Positions 9,846 through 21,586 of a DNA stretch of 64,000 nt are shown here, piece after piece. Source of the DNA: Chamaecyparis obtusa (taxonomy: Eukaryota > Streptophyta > Pinopsida > Cupressales > Cupressaceae). Position 1 is the stretch's first letter; every line of letters begins with the position of its first letter. The position numbers and the translations under genes are program-made. Under the pieces are notes generated by a model. The model was not told the DNA's origin and did no database searches. It saw only the letters and a list, made by a program, of their open reading frames with translations. Where the stretch lies: the NCBI GenBank assembly GCA_027943335.1, contig BSBK01000760.1, forward strand, positions 1,456,001-1,520,000, given 5' to 3'.

Positions 9846-11436
9846 TGTCATAGCTTTTCAATTTTGCATTTGAGATAAACATATTTGATATTATATTTTG
9901 GTGCACTATGGCTTTTAGACACCTTATGTCATGAATTCTATCACCTTAGATGCTAGATGCACATTATTTTATAATTATTATGATGATTATCTTGTGACTT
10001 TATGATGGATCTACATTTATGGTTAATATAGTTTTATGAATACTAGGATGTCATGCTGAGATTTATTTTGTGATTTATTAGGAAATGGATATTTGATGCA
10101 ATTATGAGGCTATGGGTTTTTATTAAGTGATGAAAGTAAACTACTTATTTACATGATGTGTATGCAAAGTGAATTTAAAATTTATTATGTGATGTTGTGA
10201 ATGCTTTGTTAAGTTGAATATAATTCATTCATATATGATGTAGATTTATTTTTCTTGGACTACTAATGTTGGATTTAGTGTGTAGGGAATTAGACCATGG
10301 TATTATATCAGGGCACAAAACAAAGACCAATGTAAATTTAGTGGGAGCCAAGGTTGCATCTAATGAGAGACAAAAACTTGTTGTATTGTATTTTATTTGT
10401 AAATGTAATGAGCTTGTATGTCTCAATTTAATTTATAATATTGTTATTGTAAATTTATTAATGTGAGTACTCAAGTGGAAATGCCATGTAGCCTGTGATG
10501 TATAAATTATGTTGTGTCACTTGACACTTATTTATGTTCATGTGGAATTGGAATGTTCCACTTGAGGATTGGTTGTCCACCAACCTAGGTAAGTACCCTT
10601 TAGGATCCCCATGTGAATCCCTTGGTTAGGGAGCTTGAGGAAGAGTCATGTCATTGAATTTCGAAGTGAATCCTAAAATGGACTTTTGGGGGGTTAGAAA
10701 GCTGCCTAGGGGTGTGTTTGGATCATTTTTAGTAAGTCCACTTGGTATACCTATGGGTAAGGGTCAATTTTATGATAGGAAAACCCATAGTTGACCAAAA
10801 GACCCTTCCAAAAGTTGAATTTTCAAAATGGGCGAAAATCAACTTTTGGAAGCAGATCTTGGTAAGAACAACATCGATTAGAATGCAAGGTCTTTGCCCA
10901 CTTTTTGGCCAACATTTTTAGGAACCCATTTTTGGAAAGCTTGTAAGGGGATTGGGGAAGACCAACCAATTAGAAGGCTTACCTTATCCCTAGGGTGTTG
11001 TGGGGAGCTTTGTGGAGGCCTTTTTAGTTTGGACTCTCCATTATGGATATTTTGAACATCCACTCTCTAACTTAGAGATTAGAGTAGATTTGGGGGGGCT
11101 TGGAAAGGAGGATAGGCTTGGACAAAAAGAAAGCTCATACTCAACACCTTCCATAAGCTTGGATTTAGGTTGGTGGCACTAATTTTGTTCTCTTGTTGTT
11201 TATTTTTTGTTTGAAGAAAATGTGATTGTATGAGTAGTTGTGTTCTTCATTTTGTAGCCATATAAATCTTGTTATTTCCTTCTTTATATATTGTAAATTT
11301 TCTTCTTGTTATGTGCTGCAATTTTTTTTCTTGTTATGGGAGTCTCAAGGCCCACTCACCCTTGGGAGGGAAGACTGGCCTAGGGGGTGAAGGGAAAATT
11401 TACAATAGCCATGGGTGTAGAGTCTATCCCAAGGAG
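9846..11436 (+). other. Noncoding stretch downstream of the old Gypsy pol, possible 3' LTR
   Basis: It starts TGTCATAGC 17 bp after the purine-rich tract, so an LTR could begin at about 9846. I found no second copy in the window and no clear end, so the boundary is a guess. Short ORFs here lack coding character. The right end is the insertion point of the - strand deleted element (TSD GAGAG at 11437-11441). Confidence 0.35.
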
Positions 11437-11441
11437 GAGAG

Positions 11442-12476
11442 TGATGCAAGGCAAGGATGGAGGATCCAATAATGGATGGTCCAAGCATACATTTCTAGTT
11501 ATGACAACAACAAACACAACAAAATACATCAACATAATGCTTCAAAACATAATTTCATTCAACATGCCTAGCTATAAGGCCTTTGGGGTTTTAGCCTTAT
11601 ACAATGAAAATAAAAAGTATCTCAAAAATATCCTAGCTAGTCCATCTCTAAAACACATCAAAAACTAATGGAAACACTAAGGTAGATCTAAACTTGAGCT
11701 TGCAAGCCTCCAAGTAATCTCCTTGTCTCCAAGCATACAAACCACTAGCTTTGCTATTACAATATCAGATAAACCACCTAATTTTAAGATCTCATGGGAT
11801 CCAATTATGATTATACTCTCATACTACTACCCCTCTACCCCTAAACATCTACCCAAGCTCTCAATATATAGCCAGCTAAGCCACCAGTCAGGCTTTAATT
11901 ACATTATAGGTCCAACCTAAGGAGAGATACCAAAACTAATGAAAGAAACAACCAAACATGATGTACCTTTAGATTTAGGTCCACACATGATCCAATAACA
12001 TTTTCCTAACTTAGCAAGATCCAATTCCATCATATGGAACCACACAAGATGAAAAACCCCATGTTTCACGTGTAAACTAGCTAAAAATTGATACCTAAGA
12101 AAAATGGTCATAACTTTTAGCTCATAATGAATTAGGACTTGTGGTCTTAGGATAAGGTATTAATTTAGGTCCTCTTCAAGGACCTAAGAGTGAAAATTTT
12201 TATTCATTAAGGATCAAAGGCTACACACTATGCAATCAGCACCTAGAAAGCAGGAAAATATGGCTCCATCGGCAAGGAAAACAACTCTAACTTTTAAATG
12301 ATCCATCCAATCCTTATGTGATCATAGGTGAAGGTTCAAAAAGAGGTCCTCAACATCATGTAATCTTCACAAAACATGAAACCAATAAGTGCAACAATTA
12401 TAATTCAAACAACAGAAAATAGGAATTATTTTTGGTTGATGCAAGATTGTTCAAAGCCCGAGATGCTCCTACATCA
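11442..12476 (-). repeat. 3' LTR of the deleted Gypsy element
   Basis: On the - strand it runs from TGATGTAGGAGCATC (12476) to the -CATCA end at 11442. It matches 14698-15726 along its whole length with scattered substitutions. A TATA-like CTATATATTG on the - strand lies at about 11862-11872, and its counterpart is near 15103. Confidence 0.88.
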
Positions 12477-13065
12477 GACACCCTAGGTAAATAAAAGAAT
12501 GTTCTCATGAACATCTTAAGGGAATCAGAATAGGTATGCCATATCTATTCTTAACCCATATCTCCTCTTGTCCATCATTCCATGTTGTCTTCACTTTATC
12601 CACTGTCACACTCAGAAAATCAGCTTGTCCTACACTTTTCTCATCTTTCCTTTCTGCTACTGATAGAAACTGATTCTAACCATATTTTCCACTTTTGATT
12701 ACACTAGAACATTGGTGAATCACATCTTCTCTAGAATTACTAATCATCTTAGCATCATCTACAGTCCTCTATATCACTAGTGCCATAATTTTCTACACTA
12801 TCTTTTTTAGAAAGTCCATCTACCTCTTAATCTCTATAAATTCCTCAACTATGTCATGCTCCTTTCCTTTCAAATTCAACTTCCTTTCATTCATAGGAAT
12901 AGGTTCATCAACCTTCTGCTCCTAAGGTTTTTCATAAGGACAACACCTAATAAATCCACATCCACTAGCCCCAACTTCTTGCAAAGGTAATAACTTATGC
13001 CTGGATCCACCATGCATTACCACATATGTATTCGCATGACCATCAAACAAAACATGTCTATCAAA
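12477..13065 (-). other. Remnant between protease and 3' LTR of the deleted element
   Basis: The first part (13065-12960) continues the post-protease linker. The rest, down to 12477, translates on the - strand into a charged sequence with a few stops that matches no pol domain I know. This is where RT, RNase H and integrase would be expected. CCTAGGGTGTC (on the - strand) sits directly before the 3' LTR, in the position of a polypurine tract. Confidence 0.5.
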
Positions 13066-13497
13066 CTACCAAGGTCTTCCAAGAAACATATGACAAGCAT
13101 CCATAGGCAATAAATCACATAATATTTCATCATGATAAGATCCAATATGAAAATTAACCAAGCATTGCTCTTTAATCCTAACCTTAGACACATCTTGTAT
13201 CCAACTAATTTGATAAGGGTTAGGGTTTTTCTTCCTTTCCAAATTCAATTTACTAACCATCTCTTCTAAAATAAAGTTCTCAAAACTACCACCATCAACT
13301 ATAACATTACATACCTTATTCTTGCACTTACATCTAGTTTTGAATAAATTTCTTCTTTGCATTGGTTCTTGAACACATGTAGCCAACCTCCTAATGATAA
13401 GAAATTCACCTTTTTCTACAACATTCTCAATGTATTCTTCAGCAGTTAGAGACCTTGACTTAGTAAAGATCGTAGAAGTACTCTTCATCCCACCCAT
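13066..13497 (-). pseudogene. Gypsy aspartic protease, active site altered
   Basis: The conserved layout of this family is visible: FKTRCKCKNKVCNVIVDGGSFENF, then EEMVSKLNL, VNFHIGSYHDEILCDLLPMDACHMFLGRPW. The active site reads D-G-G where functional relatives have D-S-G, which probably abolishes activity. It is in a different frame from most of the gag. The stop after LGRPW is followed by more of the same linker. Confidence 0.85.
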
Positions 13498-13499
13498 AA

Positions 13500-14615
13500 C
13501 AAAGCAAAGGTAAAGGTGGCATTTGAATCAGAGCTTCCGGCACCAATACTACTAGCAAAGGTAGCATCACCTTGGATGGACTAATAGTCATCTTTATACA
13601 TACGCTGCCCATGCTCCTTCAAATAGTAGGGTGCAACTCTTTTTCTAGGACATTGAAAACTTCTATGACCCTCGTCACCACATTGATAACAAGTACTAGT
13701 AAACTCATTTTTCCATCTCCCTCTCTATCCATTATTGTATTTCTTAGTGAATTGACCAATGTTAGATCCTTCATCAGTCTTCTTAGGATTTTCTAGCACA
13801 TTACCTCCAACAATTGTTTCATTAGTCTTGCCACCTCGGTTCCTATTAGTTTGTCTTCCTTCAAATCTCTTGTTCAACTTCTTCTCAATCTTCAATTCCA
13901 TCTGATAAGAACCTCCTATAGTTTTCATCCAAACAGTAAGTAACTCTTCTTGAATACTAGGTCTCAAGCCATAAACATACCTAGCAACCTTCTCTTTATT
14001 AGCTTCAGAATGACCAGTCCTAATCAGGATTCTATAAAACTCCTTAGTATACTCTTGTACTAAATTGTTTTTCTACTTCAAGGCTTGCATCTTCTTAAAC
14101 ATCTCTAACTCATAATCCATTGGAATGAATTTATTTTTCAACTTGTCAACCATTAAGTTCCATCTAGTGATCTTTTCTTTTCCTCTTCTACTTCTTTCCA
14201 ATTGAACTTCTCTCCACCAAATATTTGCATGACCCTTCAACTTAGTCTTCGCAAACCGAACTCTATCACAATCTTCTATTTCTTCATACTCAAGTTACTC
14301 ATCTATCTCATTAATCCACTCAATAAACTCTTATGGCCTAAGGCTTCTAGCAAATGTAGAAACCTCAATCTTAGGTCTTTTCTCAATTTTAGACATAGCC
14401 TTCAGGATTCTATTCTCTTCTAGATCCATGGCTTCTTCTATAGCTTCTTCAAAATGATCTTCCTCAGACTCATCACTATCATCCTTTAAGGTAGTCTTAT
14501 TTCTTAATTCCTCTTTTAGATCTTGCACTTGTTTTTGCAAAGCCTTGAAATCATCAAGACTAAATTCTCTAGCAAGTTCTTCCTCTGAGATCTCACAAGC
14601 TCTCCTCGCAGGCAT
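13500..14615 (-). pseudogene. Gypsy gag with zinc knuckle, broken
   Basis: The start is the ATG at 14615 (MPARRACEISEEEL); the frame is open a little upstream, but only from a TTG. Order: acidic coiled-coil head (DDFKALQKQVQDLKEEL), the IEKRPKIEVSTF stretch, the retrotransposon gag core (GHANIWWREVQLERSRRG, DYELEMFKKMQ, YTKEFYRILIRTGHSE, GLRPSIQEELL), a basic N/G-rich region, and an intact CCHC knuckle CYQCGDEGHRSFQC near 13680. In-frame stops and a frame change before the protease inactivate it. Confidence 0.85.
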
Positions 14616-14683
14616 CTTCAATCCAAGGTCCTGGTGCAAACTGACTCACCTTGGTGGTCTATCCACACACTTAGAATCTTCAA

Positions 14684-14695
14684 GCTCTGATACCA
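14684..14695 (-). promoter_or_regulatory. Primer-binding site of the deleted Gypsy element
   Basis: It reads TGGTATCAGAGC on the - strand, two bases inside the 5' LTR, complementary to initiator tRNA-Met. Confidence 0.85.
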
Positions 14696-14697
14696 CT

Positions 14698-15726
14698 TGA
14701 CGCAAGGTAGGGATGGAGGATCCAATAATGGATGCTCCAAGCCTACACTACTAGTTATGACAACAACAAACATAGCAGAATAAACCAAGATAATGCTTCA
14801 AAATAGAATTTCATTCAACAAGCCCAGCTATAAGGCCTTCTGGGTTTTAGAATTATATGATGAAAATACTAAAAATCTCAGAAATCTCCTAGCTAGTCCA
14901 GCTCTAAAACACATCAGCAACTAATGGAAACACTAAAGCAGATCTAAACTTGAGCTCGTAAGCCTCCAAGCAATCTCCTTGTCTCCAAGCATACAAACCA
15001 CTATCTTTGCTATTACAATATTAGATAAACCACCTAATTTCTAGATCTCATAGGATCTAATTATGATTCTACTCTCATACTACTACCCATCTACCCAAGA
15101 TCTCAATATATAGCCAGCTAAGCCACAAGTCGGCCAGTCAAGCTTTAATTACATTATAGGTCTAGCCTAAGAAGAGATACCAAAAATAATGAAAGAAACA
15201 ACCAAACATGATGTGCCTTTAAATTTAGGTCCACACATGATCCAATAACATGTCCCGAAGTTAGCAAGATCCAATTCCATCATACGAAACCACGCAAGAT
15301 GAAAAACTCCATGTTTCACGTGTAAACTAGCTAAAAATTGATACTCGAGCAAAGTGGTCATAACTTTTAGCTCATAATGAATTAGGACTTGTGGTCTTAG
15401 GAGAAGGTATTAATTTAGGTCCCCTTAAAGGCCGTAAGAGTGAAAAGGCTGACTCCGTAAGGATCAATGACTACATGCTGCACAATTAGCACCTAGAAAG
15501 CAGGAAAATACAGCTTCAACGACAAGGAAAACAACTCTAACTTTGAAATGATCCATCCAATCCTTATGCAATCATAGGAGAAGGTTTCAAAATAGGTCCT
15601 CAACATCATGTAAGCTTAAAACAACATGAAACCAATAAATGCAACAATTATAATTCAAACAACAGAAAATAGGAATTATTTTTGGTTGATGCAAGATTAC
15701 TCAAAGCCCAAGATGCCCCTGCATGA
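14698..15726 (-). repeat. 5' LTR of the deleted Gypsy element
   Basis: This is the partner of 11442-12476. Its outermost base pair is mutated (TCATG instead of TGATG on the - strand), but the GAGAG TSD directly outside fixes the boundary at 15726. It carries the same TATA-like box near 15103. Confidence 0.87.
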
Positions 15727-15731
15727 GAGAG

Positions 15732-17042
15732 GGAGAAATCATGGAGTATGGGCTCCATGAAGCCATTTCCTTGGGGGCCATAAGGGTGATTTTTTGGCTT
15801 GAATTCCTTGGGGGGCACAAGGGATGTAGTTGGTTATGGGGCATGCATGCTTATTGAGATGATAATACATATCTTGTGAAGGCTTGTTGTTTTTCTTTGG
15901 ATTTAGATATCTCCCCATTTTGGTACTTGGTCCACCTTCACCCCAAATATGGGTCTTGTGTGATCCTTTGTGATATCCTTGGAAAGGATTTTTCTCTTTT
16001 TTGATATTTTCGTGTTGTTGAGATGCTTGTGTGTGAATTTCATCTTTGTCCTAGTTCCCCTAGCTCAGGGGTGGCCTCGTAGATGCCTTGGTTGGGAGGT
16101 GAGCATCGCATGGTCTCTACAATTTTTTATTGTGGGTTTGGAGCATTTGAATCTATGATGAAGTAAAGAATAGCAAGGAAAAATAGAGCTTGTGGGAGTA
16201 GAAAACTAGTCCATTGAGTGAACTTGTTTTATGCAATGTCCTTAAGGGACCCTTTCTTTGTATAGTTTGTAAAAATGTATATTTCCAAAGAAAAATTGTT
16301 ATAGGTTATCCTAGTTTACGTTATTCATAAGATGTACATTTTCCATGTTAAGTTAAGTATATGATTTATGAAACATGAATGTTTCTAATTTTATTAAATG
16401 TGATTGTTTGAACTCTCCAAGAATATGTATAAGTTTAGAAATGTCCCTGTATCTTCCATTGTAGTTAAAATGAAATTTATCATTTTGTTAAGGTCTATTC
16501 TTTTTGAAATTATGTTTTCTATTGTGAAATGTCATTCAATTTTTGGAAGAATTGTTAAAGTTGTATTGTTGTTGAGCTTTATTATAAAAAAAGAGACAGT
16601 TATAGTTGTGGTTTATTTTTTTATAGAGATTTATATTAGGTTGCAATGTTGAGTTTAAATAAACCAAGGATTTGAGTAAGTGTTAAAAAAAAGTTGATGT
16701 TCTTACAAGAAGATATAGAGTTAAATAAATTTTGCAGCAGCTTGTTCAAATGGCATAATAAATTTCTATAGATGCTCTTTTTAAAAGAAAAGTAAATAGC
16801 TAGTATTTTAAATTCAGCTAATGATGTTGTAATGTAAAAAAATAAAATTATAGATCCCTTGATACTTGTATTTTGTTCTATTATGTTGTTTAACAAAAAA
16901 ACAAATATATCGGATTGTTTATTTACAAAGTTTTTTTTAACATGCTAGTTTTTAGATCCTCCAATAATATTCATTTCAGATTTTGAAATAATTTTATTAC
17001 ATTCCTTGATATGTATATACAATGTATGTACTGAATATACAG
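15732..17042. other. Noncoding stretch, nothing recognised
   Basis: The first few hundred bases resume the DNA that the deleted Gypsy element entered (for example G-rich TTGGGGGCC-type runs). From about 16250 it is very AT-rich. No coding segment, LTR pair or RNA gene is visible. Confidence 0.5.
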
Positions 17043-17067
17043 ATACATACATACATACATACATACA

Positions 17068-17146
<79 letters not shown>
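17043..17146. repeat. Compound microsatellite (ACAT)n then (AT)n
   Basis: About a dozen ACAT tetranucleotides run into an AT dinucleotide tract of about 35 bp, with a short ACATAC interruption near 17104. All reading frames are open through it, which creates false ORFs on both strands. Confidence 0.95.
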
Positions 17147-17148
<2 letters not shown>

Positions 17149-17183
17149 TGAAAACATACCTAAGTGTGGTGCAGAATGTCATT

Positions 17184-17331
17184 CTACATCAATTCAATTG
17201 TCATTGCATTGCTTTCTATTTTGAACAATAACAAAAACAAATCCATAGAGAATGATAATTGAAAATAGAAAGCAATGCAATGACAATTGAATTGATGTAG
17301 AAAGCAATGCAATGACAATTGAATTGATGTA
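17184..17331. repeat. Perfect 39-bp inverted repeat with a duplicated right arm
   Basis: Arm 17184-17222 is the exact reverse complement of 17262-17300, separated by 39 bp. The right arm is followed at once by a second, 31-bp partial copy (17301-17331), a tandem unit of 32 bp. The structure can form a long hairpin. It could be a remnant of a foldback or miniature element, but I see no target duplication. Confidence 0.9.
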
Positions 17332-17439
17332 TTTAAAAAAAATTTATAATAAAAAAAAAAATTTAAAAAAAAAAATAAAAAAAAATAAAAAAATTACAAA
17401 AAAATGGGGGTAGTAGGTTTGTGGCTTTGAGTACCACAT

Positions 17440-17545
17440 CCCACGATGTATGTCGTGGTTGTGGAACCCACAACCCACATCATATGTCATGGTTATGGTA
17501 TTCCATAGCCCACGGCAAGCCGTGGCTATGGAGACCACAACATGA
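17440..17545. repeat. Three to four tandem units each containing a small palindrome
   Basis: Units start at 17440, 17474 and 17509 (34 and 35 bp apart), with a weaker fourth near 17542. Each begins CCCAC and contains a short dyad (CCACG...CGTGG; CCACA...TCATGG; CCACGGCAAGCCGTGG). It follows an A-rich low-complexity run (17337-17404). Confidence 0.75.
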
Positions 17546-19215
17546 CACGGCTTAGGGCTTGGGGGGCGCGGGCTTTGGCTCCCTCCGAGCCCTCAACATT
17601 AATTTTTTTTTCATTTAAAAAAAAAAAAAACAAACTAAAAAAAAACAACTTAATCTACTGCTTGCTAATAAAGAGTTTACCCAAATGGAGATAGGATCAA
17701 CACATGGATTTTTTTTTTATCTTCTCATTACTGCCCCAAATATATGGACATATATATGCAACACATATACACACCCTATGTTTATGAGTATATACTCTCA
17801 TATACTGGAACTATGGCCTTCTCCTCTTGCTACCAACCAAGCATACCTGCAACCAAAATAAAACCCACAAAAAAATATCTATACTCATGTAGGGTTTGAT
17901 AGGGAGGAAAATAAAGATGAAATTTGGGAAAAGAGGAAGTTTGTGGGTGAAGTCTTTTTGTCCCCAACTCTAATTTCAAAATTAGGGTTAGGGAAAAAAG
18001 GATTCAACCCAAAATTTGACATCCATCCTTTTCCCCCCTTTTTCTCTTAAAGCTTAATTTATTATCATTTTATCTTGTGGAGTTCTTTTTGTTTGTGTTT
18101 TATTTAAATTTTTTTTGTTTTTAAATTATTTGGGAGATGAATGATAGAGTAATTCCCACTTAAAATTATGTTGGGTGAAATTAATTGTTTTTATCATCAA
18201 CATAGATTTATTATTTAATCTATTAACATTATAAAAACCGTTCAACTTATTGAAGTTGATTAATTGAGCTAAGATGTATTTAAGGAATGGTCATGTTTAA
18301 GAAAAGATGGTGTTTATATTTTATAATAGATAATTTATGAGAACTTAAGGAATATTAAACGAATATTAAATTTTGATGAAATAAAACTTATTATAGTAAC
18401 TATAACAAAATTTAGCAATGTACTTAAATTATTAGTGAGTTATTAGACATAAATAATGATTAAATTATTATTAATTGGATTACCCTTCGGGGTTTTGTTG
18501 ATGGAAATTACCTTGAGGATTAGAATTAATGTTAATTATTACATTTAAATTAAATATTTATGCCTCTAGATTTACTCTAAAGAAATACTTTATAATTAAT
18601 TGAAAACTAGTCTATACCTTAAGTAAGGAAATTATTTTTATATTAAGATATTATTTAGCAATTTTATTTATTAGATTAATCTTTTAATTAATTCAAGCTA
18701 GGGTAGACTAAGCTAGATTACCCTAGTTTTGTGATGACTTTATTCGTGCAAGGGATTTTGGCAGGTTAGATAACCCCTCACCATGTTTTCCCCTCAATCA
18801 AAATTGTAACCCATAGTTTTCAATATTCCCTTTGTCCTACCTTAGTCGACAAATAGGGAATAATTTCTACCTTCATAACTTCTAATTAATGAATTTTTAA
18901 AAAAATTCGTGTGTTTTTCTTGTTAAATTATGGGTATGACATTATGAAGGAACACCGAAGAGCTATCCCACATGTCAATTGGGATATATTGAAACCAATC
19001 ATGAAGATTTGTAATGACCAATTTGGTCCAATTTGTAAATCTCCTAGAGGTCCTGGTAAGGACCTTAGGAGCAAAATATTGTAAAATGAGCCATGGTGAG
19101 CTCTAAGGGTCAAAAATGATAGATTAAAATTTGAATAGTTTATTTGATGCTATGATGTGAAATCCATCGAATTGGATTGGTTTGGATAGGTAGTTTGCAT
19201 TAGTTTTAAAGTTAT
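17546..19215. other. Noncoding AT-rich stretch
   Basis: I see no genes and no paired repeats. The last 200-300 bp may already be part of the LTR described next (a TGACATTATG at 18937 is a possible start), but nothing in the window confirms it. Confidence 0.4.
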
Positions 19216-20526
19216 AAATTTGAATTTTAAATCCCAATGACTAGTTAAGGATTTGGTGGGAAAATGAGTTTAGGAGTTGTTTAGAGGATTCTAAACCACC
19301 CAACTGATTCAGATCAATTTAGGAGGTTGTCGGAAGGTTTTTAAAACTTAATTTGATCCATTTTGTGAAGAGAGGAATCCATGGTACGGACTAGTATTGA
19401 GAAATTTCTTGACTATGCCCGGTTTTGGCAATAAAATAGAGTTTTCTTTACATTTTGTGATCTTTGTTGAATGGATCTTGGCTTCCTAGAATTGTGTTGA
19501 TATTTCTAGATGATTATACTTTTATTTTTAATCCCTTAAAGTTATTTTTGAATAGATTTATAACCCTTAAGGTTGACTGTACAGTGACAATCCTTTATTG
19601 GGCAAGGGTTTCCATGAGGAAATCTTGATTCATCCCCTTTAATGTGGTATCAGTGGTTGGGGATGAATCAAATAGGTGTATCATTATGTACTAACAACTA
19701 TTGATGTAGGAGAAAGTATCATTTGCAATGAAAGTCTCAGTTGGAGTGTCCATTGCATGGTTTTTGTGAAGAAGTTGGTGCCATGGTTATAGAAGCCAAC
19801 GTTCTACCTTAAGGAGAAGGGTATTTTATGACTTAGATAGTTGTATATGGATTATATAAAGGTGATCCATCCATAATATTGATTAGGAATTTCCTAGAGA
19901 GGTTTTTGGATAAACCCTTGATTTGGACGCCCTAGAGAGAGCCTAATTGGGAGTTGGATGCTTGGAGGACTCTTGGAATTGATCCAAGTGGATTTTTATT
20001 AGTTTTTGACCATAATAAGTCACTATTGAGAATTTTGAGTCTTTTCAATAAGACTGGTATATATTTTCTTTGTTAATTGGACCTATTTTGAGACTTAACT
20101 AGGGGTGATGTGTGGGGTTGGCCTATTTGGTCCAAAACAAACTAGGTCGGTTAGGATATGTTAAAGAAACCTGAAAAGGGTATCTAAATATGTAATGTTT
20201 TTCATTTTTTCTTTGGGAAAGTTGGGAGTAAAAGTCCATTTTATGTTTATGTTGACCTACAAGGAAATCAATTAGGCCTAGAGGATAGTTTTGACATTTT
20301 GGCTCTTGGGTGTTGGGGAGAAACCCAAAAGTGATTGAATCTTGCCTAATCCATATTTTTGTACCATTTACACTCATTCTATCCTTTTGGAGGGTTTTCA
20401 AGTCATTTGGGGATTTAGTGCTATTTGAGTGTCTTAAGAGGTTAGTAGGGTTGTAGTGCATAAAATTCTCAAACTTGATCATTTGGTTGTCATCTATCCA
20501 CCACCTCTATTTCCCACTCTACATCA
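19216..20526 (+). repeat. 5' LTR (left edge uncertain) of the gag-protease Gypsy element
   Basis: 19216-20242 matches 22231-23262 with moderate divergence, for example TTTTAAATCCCAA...GTTAAGG/GTTAATAA and GGTTGACTGTAC. The right edge CTACATCA at 20526 is fixed by the PBS four bases later. The true start lies at or upstream of 19216. Confidence 0.7.
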
Positions 20527-20529
20527 AAT

Positions 20530-20540
20530 TGGTATCAGAC
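20530..20540 (+). promoter_or_regulatory. Primer-binding site of the gag-protease Gypsy element
   Basis: TGGTATCAGAC is one base off the TGGTATCAGAG site of the other elements and lies four bases inside the LTR end. Confidence 0.75.
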
Positions 20541-20659
20541 CATAGGAGTATCCTAGGGTGAAGGAGAAGAAGACTTTGAAGTCTTTTGGTGTACCAATTC
20601 CATTGTCGAAGCCTTGGAGTGGCTATCCCTCCTTGTGTGTCCCAGTGTTGAAGGTGTAT

Positions 20660-21586
20660 TTGAATATTTCATAAGGTGAAGGATATGAGATCCCTCAGAG
20701 GGCCACAAATGAAAAAATTGCAAAGCTTGTAAGAGAAAAAATGGAAGACAATAGAAGGTTGAGAGAAGAAGTGGGAAGATTGACAAGTCTAGTAAATAGA
20801 AATGAGCAAAGAGAAGACCATGGTGGTGATGAAGAATTTTCTGCAAGGGAGAAACCATTGGATCCTAAAGATGCAAGTTTAGAAAGGATCTTGAAGGCTA
20901 TGAAACTTGGTGAGTCCAAGGTGAGTTTTGAACTTCCTATGTTTGATGGGAGAATGGATGATGAGTTCTTACTAGATTGGTTAGTGCCTTGGAAAATTGC
21001 TTTGATTATGATGATGTGGAAGAAAGAATGAAGGTGAAGATAGCCAAGTCTAGATTGAAAGGACATGCTTTACTATGGTGGGATAACATACAAGTAGATA
21101 GGTTGAGAAATGGTTGGTCAAAGATTTATTCTTGGCCAAGGATGATGGAGAAAATGAAGGATAAGTTCCTTCCTAAAGACTACAAGGTGCAACTCTACAA
21201 GAGGATGCAAGGGCTGAAGAAAAAGGACATGGATGTCCATAAGTACACTGAAGAGTTTCATAAACTAGACATCATGGCAGCACATGATATAGATGTAGAG
21301 GAATAGGTTGCTAGATACCTTGGAGGACTAAGGTATAACATACAGGATGAGATGAGCATGACTACTCCTAGGACATTGAAGGAATGCTTCAAATTGGCCA
21401 TGAAGGCTGAAGATAAATTGAAGAGGAAACAAGAAAGGTAGGGTAATGGAAGAGGACAATCCATTAGAGGAAGAGGAGGTAGGTTCAATGAAGTACAAGT
21501 ACAAGATGCTAATGACAAAGGAAAGGAAGTTGTTGGTGAGTCTAAGCCTAGGGGAGGTAAGAGGTATGGTAGGGGTAATGGTATCT
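20660..21586 (+). pseudogene. Gypsy gag, frameshifted
   Basis: The head region (EIPQRATNEKIAKLVREKMED..., in frame before the first good Met at 20741) is a coiled coil. The gag core follows: FELPMFDGRMDDEFLLDWL, then after a frameshift near 20980 LENCFDYDDVEERMKVKIA, LKGHALLWWDNIQ, WPRMMEKMKDKFLP, YKRMQGLKKKDMDVHKYTEEF. A TAG at 21304 interrupts it. It continues as VARYLGGLRYNIQDEM and a basic GRG-rich segment. It packages element RNA in this family. Confidence 0.85.

Larger units (their letters stand above)
11442..15726 (-). mobile_element. Internally deleted Ty3/Gypsy element (LTR-gag-PR-LTR), - strand
   Basis: Two LTRs of 1035 and 1029 bp flank a 2.2-kb interior that encodes only gag and protease. 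TSDs GAGAG at 11437-11441 and 15727-15731 are identical, so the structure is one insertion event. RT, RNase H and integrase are missing. Its gag is clearly related to that of the chromovirus at 24341-30712 (shared DKLK, DYELE, KKMQ and GLRPSIQEEL stretches), and the LTRs start alike (TGATG-AGG-GCATC). It is a non-autonomous derivative of that lineage. Confidence 0.88.

Noticed and set aside
16945..17231. Overlapping ORFs on both strands rich in Tyr, Ile, His and Thr
   Set aside because: They are translations of the (ACAT)n/(AT)n microsatellite, which lacks stops in most frames.
19702..20526. TGATGTAGGAG at 19702 as the start of a shorter 5' LTR
   Set aside because: The sequence before it (19216-19701) is also repeated before the corresponding point of the 3' copy, so the LTR must be longer.
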